Assembly (NCBI RefSeq): GCF_026151205.1
Contig: NC_087078.1
Location: 10,612,175 to 10,676,174 of the forward strand
Length of the DNA: 64,000 bases
Direction of reading: 5' to 3'
Origin: Bolinopsis microptera
Lineage: Eukaryota; Ctenophora; Tentaculata; Lobata; Bolinopsidae
Positions 58,531-64,000 of the stretch are shown here, piece by piece; the stretch's first letter is position 1, and the number at the start of each line of letters is the position of its first letter. The translations under genes and the position numbers were made by a program. Under the pieces are notes generated by a model that made no database searches, was not told where the DNA came from, and saw only the letters and a list, made by a program, of their open reading frames with translations.

Positions 58531-61370
58531 CTTTCATAGAAGTTGTTATTTCCAAGATACGAAGTTCGAAAAGCTAGCATTTAGTAATAGACGGATTTTG
58601 CAGCTGATATCAGAATCGACATGATGATGGTACTACACGAGATGCTCATGGAAAAGGTCTCCGTTTGCTTTCCTCCTCCCACGAGCAGTACAAAGTGTGG
58701 GTTCAACTTTAATCTGATAGAAGATATCGTATGCGGAACCCAAGCCCGGCCATGTCTGTGCATAATAACGAAAGAAACCGGTAAGTTTCTAATCATGTAA
58801 ATGTTCGGCCGAACGTTTGCATTCATTTTAGACTAGTGACGAAAATCAACAATCGTTTGCCAGTTTGGTTTGCAAAATCGACAAAAAATAGTCCATTCCC
58901 CATGGCCATGATATTAGAATTCTGCCCGTTGAAATCGGCCACTCTGATTTTTATCATTGAACTTCACATTGATGACATGTTCATTCTCTACAGGTTATGC
59001 TGCGAGGGCGTTTACCTCGATAGATGTTGAAAATGCCCACAGCATTATAAATCATTTGGACCGCCGAGGGGTCCAAAACTCCTCAATCGAAGAGCTTAGT
59101 AGACATGCCAGCAACCTACAGAGACTTCAAATTCTCAGGAAACCTCTCTAGGACGGTAATACATTAACTTGTTTAGTTGATAAATTTAATAAGTAGATTT
59201 TGAGTGATGATTACTGAATACAGATATCGAGCCTCGAGGTACCATAAAAAGGGTATATAAACTTATCACTTATGCTTATATGCTTATACTATCAATGAAT
59301 ATCAAATCGCCTTCTCTAGTTATCAAACCCAACATAAGTTAAATCTCTGCCTACAAGGACTATTTGATATTTACAACAGACCGAGTGAATGTCTCAATCT
59401 TTTCAGGAAGCTTTATACTCCGACATCCACAATTTACCACGCCCCTGAGATCGACAAAGGTCTTTCTGATAGATTGACTTCCAGCCAATTCGATCTATCG
59501 AAGCCGAGTGGGAAGAACAAAGAACTGAAACCCCATGGTCGCAACGATGCTCCTCGCGGACAAGGGAGAGTTAGGGCCATCGGTGGTCACAAGACTGCAG
59601 AATATTTATTTTTTAAGCGTTGAGGTTGTCACGAAAGCGTACTGTAACGGGACTATCAGATTTGAGTGATTTGATTTTGTGATTTGCAGTTCACGTGATT
59701 TTATTGTGATTTTAGACTGTAAAAACTATAAAGGTTCAAGTTGAACTATCGTCGCCATGATTATGTATTTTGGAACTGTTCACGTTGAAATTGCTTCGTT
59801 AATCAGCAGTCTTCCTTGGTTACTTTCTACTGTGTAATGCAGCTACGATCAACGATACTTAGCTAGTACATTCATAGTAACACTAACTGCACTGAGAAGA
59901 GTAAAAAATTTGAGCTTTGACGGAATAACATTTCCTTGTTTTTAGATACGGTTACTACTCTAGTGAGGGGTTCATAGCTGATCATTAAGGTCTTACTCAC
60001 AATAATTTGTGCTCTGATATTGGCCGTACTGACGGCTGTTGAAAAAGCCACTCCATCAGATGCGCGCCGCAAGAGTCCACCCCTGTAGACCCCACTACGT
60101 ACAAAATTTGAAATTTTCCCAAAAACTTCTGATTAAGCTACCGTAGTTTGTTTTCAATAACTTTTGCAATATTTACAGTAGACCCTTCAAATTTTCACCA
60201 AATGTTACTCCAGACATTTCTGCATGGTAACTGTGTCATAGAATTTTAATTTAGGGACCCAATTTTGTGCAACACTCCGGTATCTAGCGACCGGTCGCAG
60301 ACGTGGTTATTGTATTGTCAACTTCTATTGCACACTGGGCGAGCTATATTTTGAGTACAAAGATAAACTTTACACCAGGTGGAAGCTGAGACGTTTCTCT
60401 TTAAGATGATCACCTCACATTCCGTGTATCTGTGACATTGAGATAGTAACGAATCAAAACGTCAAGTTGAACAGGCTACAAAATACGCGCTGAATAAAAG
60501 TCCACCCCAGGAGTCCACCCCACGCGCGTAGGGTGATAAATCTTCTAATTGTAGGTATATTAAAGTATATTAAAATGTAGGATTTTTTCCGATTTTGACC
60601 CGGGGATATAATTTAATATACTTTAATATGGTTGCCCCCCCCCCCCCCCCCCCCACTTTTGTTTCGAAAAGAGAGACACTGGCAGCGGTCCACTCTACCC
60701 AATTATGGGTTTTGGTCAAATTAGTCATTGAAAATAGTTGTACCAGAAACGATTGATTCAACCATAATAACATGAAAAACACAATCCTTCAAACAATACC
60801 TCATACAGAAACTTTTTACAGTCATCGTTAGATTGCACAATGTTCTTGTCAGAAAGCCTGGTAGCAGCATTAATACATTTTAAGAGTCCCTCCCCTTCTC
60901 TGTAATTCATAGACCAGTTCTCGCTGTATATCCTACTCTTGATATCTTTGAGCACTGAAGATTGGATTTATGATGAAGGCTACATCTATCATGACCATTT
61001 CTGAAGGAACGTCTAAAATTGATTACTGTTACCTCACAGTAATCAATAACATCAAGTTTCAGATTTAAAAAAATAATATCAACCCAGCCAAATTCTTAAA
61101 ATACTGGCCCAGTCAAAGATATAAATGATAGTGACAGCAACAAAAACCTTGGGCAGGAAATTCTTCTTCTTCCACCTCAAATGCTTCAATCTCCATTGGC
61201 TGAGTTCCCTTATTTTCTAGATGAGGACCGTACGGGACAACAGCTCTACTTGGATCAGTCAAGTAAGCAACAGCTTCACTGACATCTTTTTTACAGTGTT
61301 CAAGTGCAGCGGAGCTTTCCTCGTATCCAAAACCCATGTTAAGCAGTGTACTTAAAGCTTCATCCCCCAT
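33756..61370 (-). CDS. USP24: USP24-like ubiquitin carboxyl-terminal hydrolase
   Basis: Deubiquitinating cysteine protease. Exons in order: 61148-61370, 60800-60954, 52014-52138, 51742-51844, 51472-51581, 51179-51305, 50772-50900, 50111-50203, 49336-49521, 49082-49183, 48838-48934, 48518-48639, 48096-48239, 47711-47869, 47483-47570, 43452-43600, 43206-43293, 42858-43027, 42449-42694 (acceptor uncertain), 38493-38639, 38057-38212 and 33756-37895. The sum is about 2,352 residues; vertebrate USP24 has about 2,620. Exon 1 encodes a UBA-like domain (TLLNMGFGYEESSAALEHC). Exons 9-10 carry the conserved ALENNLHQSQY and ENAHNIIAAAAV. Exons 19-20 match the ubiquitin-like insert. The peptidase domain is in the last exon: Cys at about 1499, His at about 1759. 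Every junction keeps frame except the one into exon 19, where TTTAG at 42715 gives the wrong phase and I used CAAG|CCT; a small exon could be missing. Confidence 0.9.
38640..40815. other. USP24 intron 19, part before the GPCR
   Basis: Holds three exact 19-bp units (TTGAACACGTGACCTAGAA) at 38936-38992, each with an E-box CACGTG; a 70-bp direct repeat at about 39335-39475 (CCATGGTCTCTGTAGA core); and an inverted repeat near 39555-39655 around TCGGCTCTTCGGGC and GCCCGAAGAACCGG. No gene is seen. Confidence 0.65.
40816..42042 (+). CDS. Rhodopsin-class G protein-coupled receptor, single exon
   Basis: 408 residues. Seven hydrophobic segments are placed at about 37-60, 73-100, 110-137, 153-178, 235-260, 278-302 and 322-346. 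Family landmarks: Asn56 in helix 1, Asp82 in SVSDF of helix 2, Cys113 with a partner Cys233 before helix 5, CLP in helix 6, and NPLIF at 340-344 in helix 7. The DRY triplet after helix 3 is replaced by IRT in MIRTVNIVWPF, and the NPxxY tyrosine is Phe. The 60-residue tail is rich in Ser, Thr and Asn. The ligand cannot be inferred; divergent amine- or peptide-type receptors of invertebrates have this look. It lies antisense within USP24 intron 19 and is intronless, suggesting retroposition or the common intronless state of this class. Confidence 0.85.
   Translation: MTEELNMHTLQFTTGISPITRGPDPNPTPPPDLGSAFYIINMVVNALLALSAILLNSTMMMFHRNNLKDTVPFTYFTLSVSDFMTGVCAALHSLIFLLLLVPCTAQNSAAMFCLVAGSYTLTLVSVRVSCFVSLVFAMIRTVNIVWPFQVVYHKLVVAVIACYTAVWMCVFISEIVVFVGTKEADADVDDFLNEALHSLMRSYFYEPADFKLIGYLISSGSTQLSRDHTAELCVIHISYTAIPVTLCAVLAGVAALLQLHTLARRQRTDPNWRDNKEVSVNITLITLAFVLCSSSAICLPIYNCLERSGVVGHRDLPTATRLQMFYLLSYTPFFVNAALNPLIFAVRVKVFKEWVWDKLGTIRKVENNTEDNNRSINRRSTVSSQITSISRCNSGDSHEIASQHETNL
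44691..45035 (+). mobile_element. tRNA-derived SINE
   Basis: The head has a pol III A box TGGCTCAGTTG (44703-44713) and a perfect B box GGTTCGATTCC (44745-44755), 31 bases apart. A tRNA-unrelated body of about 270 bp follows, with an A-rich tail (GTAAAAAAAAG) near 45025. It sits between two monomers of the left foldback arm. The 5' part cannot fold as a full tRNA, so it is not a tRNA gene. Confidence 0.8.
45278..46044. mobile_element. 767-bp Tc1/mariner-like MITE
   Basis: The inverted ends CAGGGTGGGCCAAAAGTCAG run about 38 bp and are almost perfect. TA flanks it on both sides (45276-45277 and 46045-46046). The interior has no recognisable transposase. It is inserted at the centre of the foldback element and is therefore younger. 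Confidence 0.88.
48670..48732 (+). repeat. 11-bp tandem repeat GTGGTTAACGC
   Basis: Five near-exact units directly beside USP24 exon 12 (acceptor at 48640), within its upstream intron. Confidence 0.85.
52106..53397. repeat. 52-bp minisatellite, about 25 copies, made of a splice acceptor
   Basis: On the USP24 sense strand each unit reads from exon 3 start (GTGCTCCCAGTAGCATTTAC) through a short AT-rich link to CTGTATTTTAG. The unit contains the intron 2 acceptor and about the first 33 bases of exon 3. The copy nearest the gene interior is the real exon boundary (exon starts 52138). Units differ at a few positions only (TAAGGAGG, TGAGGAGC). Confidence 0.95.
54548..55602. mobile_element. 1,055-bp hAT-type non-autonomous element
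   Basis: The ends are CAGAGGCACATATTAGGTGC and its exact complement, flanked by TTATCTTG on both sides (54540-54547 and 55603-55610). CAG-starting ends with an 8-bp duplication fit hAT. Subterminal GTGCGGTAA/GTGCGGAAA motifs are repeated at both ends. At 55100-55440 there is a tandem array of about 24-bp GGGCCTGGGTCACGGTCCCG units. No transposase. Confidence 0.93.
56950..57670 (+). CDS. Short ankyrin-repeat protein, 3 exons, 123 residues
   Basis: Exons 56950-57006, 57155-57359 and 57561-57670 join in frame with good GT-AG signals. A basic N-terminus (MARRNKSSLSSKKHMKR) is followed by about two ankyrin repeats: TLHWPCKAGRVTEAEALLAA, GTDINKLDRTQFNPFMDA and GQVDCARWLLRQDG. The frame ends at TAA 57668-57670, only six bases before a good donor (AG|GTAAAA), so the exon may belong to a longer transcript. 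It lies in the core of the inverted-repeat block, antisense to USP24. Function unknown; it may be a captured gene fragment. Confidence 0.55.
57848..59151 (+). CDS. Unrecognised spliced protein, 3 exons, 158 residues
   Basis: Exons 57848-57989, 58604-58780 and 58994-59151 join in phase 1 at both junctions. An acidic proline-containing start (MAVPIDPLRLLPEDTPPVDP) leads to a Met-rich segment and then a C-terminal helical part (VENAHSIINHLDRRG, ELSRHASNLQRLQIL). The stop TAG at 59149-59151 again lies four bases before a donor-like GTAATA. An in-frame TAG precedes the ATG, so direct continuation from the ankyrin exons is excluded in this frame. It may still be the second half of the same gene, broken or differently spliced. 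No family recognised. Confidence 0.5.
58010..58525 (+). repeat. TG-rich microsatellite
   Basis: Degenerate GTGTGTCT repeats grading into pure (GT)n at about 58455-58525, within the intron between the first two exons of the gene above. The cysteine- and valine-rich open frames over it are spurious. Confidence 0.95.
59256..59624 (+). other. Open frame of about 120 codons, possible 3' exon
   Basis: The frame is open from 59256 to TGA 59622-59624 without an ATG at its start. The downstream part has coding character: FDIYNRPSECLNLF, KLYTPTSTIYHAPE, SKPSGKNKELKPHG, then RAIGGHKTAEYLF. Acceptor-like CTCTAG and TTTTCAG occur inside it. Its phase does not fit the previous exon's donor, so I leave it unattached. 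Confidence 0.35.
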
Positions 61371-61485
61371 TTTTTCAAAGTTCCCAAAAGCTATAGATTA
61401 TCGACCATGCTATGATTTCATGTCATTTTTCTGTGCTATGTTTAAAGTGGTGAGTCTTAACTTAAAAAGTTAGGATATAGTCAAT

Positions 61486-61634
61486 CAGAGACAAAAGGAT
61501 TTCGTGGCATGTACGAAATCGCGAAATTTCCCATTTACCGCGACAAATTTTATGTATAGTTTAATGTTTAGCTTGTTAAATTTCGCGGTACCGCAATTTT
61601 TGGCCAAGATAATCGCGAAATCCTTTTGTCCCTG
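61486..61634. mobile_element. 149-bp hAT-like MITE upstream of USP24
   Basis: The inverted ends are CAGAGACAAAAGGATTTCG and CAGGGACAAAAGGATTTCG. TAGTCAAT flanks both sides (61478-61485 and 61635-61642). The interior has GCGAAATTT and AAATTTCGCGG blocks. It occupies a third of the gap between CIAO2A and the USP24 start, so it may sit in the USP24 promoter. Confidence 0.92.
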
Positions 61635-61792
61635 TAGTCAATACCTAAAACTCCTAAGATTTGTGGCATTTTTGAATGATAAACGCTTTTTTAATACACA
61701 GCATCAGCATGAAGAAAAAAACTAATTAAAAAAGATCTAAAAATAAATAATTATTATTACAAATAAAATCTCATTCCCTGTATTAAAATTGA

Positions 61793-62553
61793 CTAATATT
61801 CTGGTTCGGCAAGGCACTCTTCAACCATTGCTAAAAGATATGGATCCTCAAGGGCAGCAGCGCGCCGCTCTTTGTCATTTATCTGCTTGTTGACTGATTC
61901 TTCTTTTTCATGGAATCCAGGCTCTACAAAAACATCTATTTTATTCTCTTGTCCAAGTTCCCTTTGTAACTTTGTTTGTATGCACAACCCTGAAATATCA
62001 GCATCACACATTATGACGGTATATGTAAATGCAACCATCGCAGATGGAAGTAATTTTTTACAAAAACAGAACATTTCAACTGATTTTAAGACACATCTGT
62101 ACTCTGTAGTCATCAATCCGCATCAATTTAAACTATTTCAAGAGTGAACCCTACGATGAAATGCTAGTAGCTTACCAATCATTGTAGCCAACGAGCAGTG
62201 TGTTATTGTGGGTTTGAAATAAATAGTAATAATATCATTAGAAACTGTTATTTTCTCCTCGGAGATGATCCCAAGGTCTTCAAGCGTGTTGGGAAATTCA
62301 GGGTCTTTTATGTCTCTTAGCAAATCTGTTATGAATATTGATTTAGAATTGATAATATACCATTGTGATAATTTATGTGAGGAACTTATAACTTTCGGCT
62401 ACCTTGTGGTAACTTTTAAAACCTAATATCTACAGCTGAAAATACATGTCTTGTTAGAACTGCGCTCAACACATTCAGAAGTTCCAACTTTACATTTTAA
62501 ACTTTACATTAAAATAATAAAAGTAGCTTACCATATATAGAACAAGCGTTCAT
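61793..62553 (-). CDS. CIAO2A: CIAO2A-like cytosolic iron-sulfur assembly protein
   Basis: Three exons, 62532-62553, 62176-62325 and 61793-61989, join in phase 1 to give 122 residues ending at TAG 61795-61793. Family members (MIP18/FAM96, DUF59) act in the cytosolic iron-sulfur targeting complex with CIAO1 and MMS19, or, for the A type, with CIAO1 on IRP1. Motifs are YDLLRDIKDPEFPNTLEDL, THCSLATMIG with the conserved Cys, KLQREL and NKQINDKERRAAALE. NTLE, HCSLAT and NKQINDKER are closer to the A than to the B paralogue as I remember them. The protein lacks the N-terminal extension of the human form. The first coding exon is only 22 bases, chosen because it alone restores phase and the conserved YDL. 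The stop is 423 bases from the USP24 start, same strand. Confidence 0.9.
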
Positions 62554-62697
62554 TCATTTCCTGGATCTAAATGAGTGGTTTATATCAATAAACACTAGGT
62601 AGTTGATATAAATATGAATAGTCAATCTTAAAATAGTGGGGATAATCCCTACCACACAGGAACTCAAATTTGGGATAGTGGGGGGGGGGTATGCAAC

Positions 62698-62790
62698 GAC
62701 CATTAATGACCATTAATGACCATTAATGACCATTAATGACCATTAATGACCATTAATGACCATTAATGACCATTAATGACCATTAATGAC
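62698..62790 (+). repeat. 10-bp tandem repeat GACCATTAAT, 9 copies
   Basis: Nine perfect units followed by a degenerate one, preceded by a G run. Upstream of CIAO2A by about 150 bases. Confidence 0.95.
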
Positions 62791-64000
62791 AATGTCAGTT
62801 TTGTCAAAATTTCATCTACTGACATTAATGGTCCTGTTTTTTCCGGCACTTCTCAGAGCGAAAAGGACGGACGCCTGCATCACTTAGACCCTACCTTAAG
62901 TTAACTAACTACAAGTATATGTTATTATTTTACATTTACAATTAGAGATTCGAAAGAGAAAACTTAGAATAGAATCTTCCGTGGTTAGGCAGACCTTCCA
63001 GAATATCACTTGAGAGGATTCCAGAGTGAGCTGAGTTAGGGATTACATTTATTAAGTTCGAATAATAATAATAATAATAATAAGGGCCCCCGCTCAGAAC
63101 ACCAGAGCTAGTGAGTAGTGGGTCCGAGGCTGATACTCGTGGTCAGCACCCCCGGGGTCGGTAACGGCAGCAGTCCATTGGATGGCTGCCGGCTAGAGCT
63201 ACTCACTCCCTGGCATTGCCAGATGTCTTCTTCCTGAGGTTCAGTTATAGCACAAAGTTTAAACTATTAACACTGTTAGTTCCCCCGTTACTAGTCCAAG
63301 TAACGGGCTAGAACTTGACCAAACAGCTGGTGAAACACCTGTAGACCACCAGAACCTCAGGCTCTATTGTCCTTCTCAACATCATTTAATGTTATCGTGA
63401 GATTTTGTAATTGCTTAAAATTCATGTTTAGGAAGGAACAAAAAAAAAAGAAAGAAAACTACAAAAAAAGTTAAAAACAAAAAAGACAAAAAAAAGCACA
63501 AAATGGAAAAACCAAGAAAAGTATATATGTGACTGAAACAGCAGTATTTTAAGATTTATCCCCTTATTATATATTTATTCGTTATCATAGCAGCATAGAC
63601 TGTCAGTACTGAAAGATTCTCCATCCTTAGTAAATAATTACTATTTATAGTGTTACCATTTACCATATCCATTGTATTAGTAATTACATTGTAATTGAAA
63701 TTATATTATATATATCCTTGTATTTGGTGTTACTTGTCCCCCGGTTAATTCCCTTTCTTGCCTCTCGTTGGTGAAAATCTTTTATCCATCTGCTCTAGCT
63801 CTTGGTTTCTTGACTAGGTGCAATTGACACCTAGTGGTTTTCTTTCCGGGCATGTTGGCTCTATTACCAGAGCCAACCATCCCGCTCTGGTTACAGAAGG
63901 AGACTCCGGTCACTGTGGGATGATGCCGGACTCTTCACTTGTACAGAACAAAGATTGGCAGACCAAGCAAGGTCAATCAGAAATAATAATCTCCTCTCAG
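62791..64000. other. Unresolved sequence at the window end
   Basis: No gene can be supported. 63070-63370 is more GC-rich, contains several short inverted repeats (GGCAGCAGTCCATTGGATGGCTGCC; GTTACTAGTCCAAGTAAC) and precedes an A-rich patch at 63440-63510, so it may be part of a retroelement. 63730-63920 likewise has hairpins (AGGTGCAATTGACACCT; GTTGGCTCTATTACCAGAGCCAAC). Confidence 0.4.

Larger units (their letters stand above)
53829..60710. mobile_element. 7-kb block bounded by long inverted repeats, in USP24 intron 2
   Basis: The left arm 53829-54130 plus 55640-56065 is inverted at 60549-60710 plus 60105-60535. Shared landmarks, outside to inside: ACCCATAATTGGGTA, a G or C homopolymer of about 18, TAGGATTTTTYCCGATTTTG, GGTGGACTCCTGGGGTGGAC and TACCATGCAGAAATGTCT. 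The left arm is split by extra sequence (54130-54547) and a hAT element. The core (56.1-60.1 kb) holds plus-strand spliced frames. A dispersed solo arm is at 7073-7245. It is probably a large TIR transposon or a pair of inverted elements; no transposase or target duplication was found. Confidence 0.7.

Noticed and set aside
58146-58624. Cys/Val-rich and His/Thr-rich frames
   Set aside because: These translate a TG microsatellite.

Overview
This window is metazoan nuclear DNA. It holds multi-exon genes with GT-AG introns, many transposon and minisatellite families, and no prokaryotic signals. The AT-rich background, the compact introns and the gene families (USP24, CIAO2, fascin-type trefoils, a single-exon rhodopsin-class GPCR) suit a marine invertebrate, possibly a non-bilaterian. 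I cannot name the species. All exon models below were built by hand from splice signals, reading phase and remembered family similarity; no search was run.

Layout. 1-10.98 kb is repeat-dominated intergenic DNA. It has a CpG-rich island, two copies of one long repeat (1127-3630 and 9189-10885) that expose insertions in each other, a long inverted repeat and several MITEs. From 10.98 to 25.19 kb, on the minus strand, lie a 9-exon gene for a 759-residue fascin/trefoil protein and a shorter 3-exon relative downstream of it. One intron of the large gene is filled by about 4.6 kb of 21-bp minisatellite. Three LINE fragments sit in or beside this cluster. From 25.2 to 33.7 kb there is a 20-bp tandem array, GC-rich hairpin clusters, an orphan exon, a single-exon membrane protein with repeats in its tail, and two short hAT-like MITEs.

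From 33.76 to 61.37 kb (minus strand) is an almost complete USP24 deubiquitinase gene. I resolved 22 coding exons giving about 2,350 residues, with an N-terminal UBA-like domain in exon 1 and the whole peptidase domain inside a 4.1-kb last exon. Its introns carry most of the unusual content: a plus-strand GPCR gene (intron 19), a 3.5-kb foldback element with nested mariner-like MITE and tRNA-type SINE (intron 15), and, in intron 2, a 25-copy minisatellite made of the exon 3 acceptor region next to a block of about 7 kb bounded by inverted repeats that encloses plus-strand spliced ORFs with ankyrin similarity. Directly upstream on the same strand is a complete three-exon CIAO2A-like iron-sulfur targeting gene (61.79-62.55 kb). 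The last 1.4 kb has a decamer array and unresolved sequence.

The strongest leads are the duplicated splice acceptor array in USP24, the inverted-repeat block with its own genes, and a probable gene-conversion tract between the two fascin-like loci.
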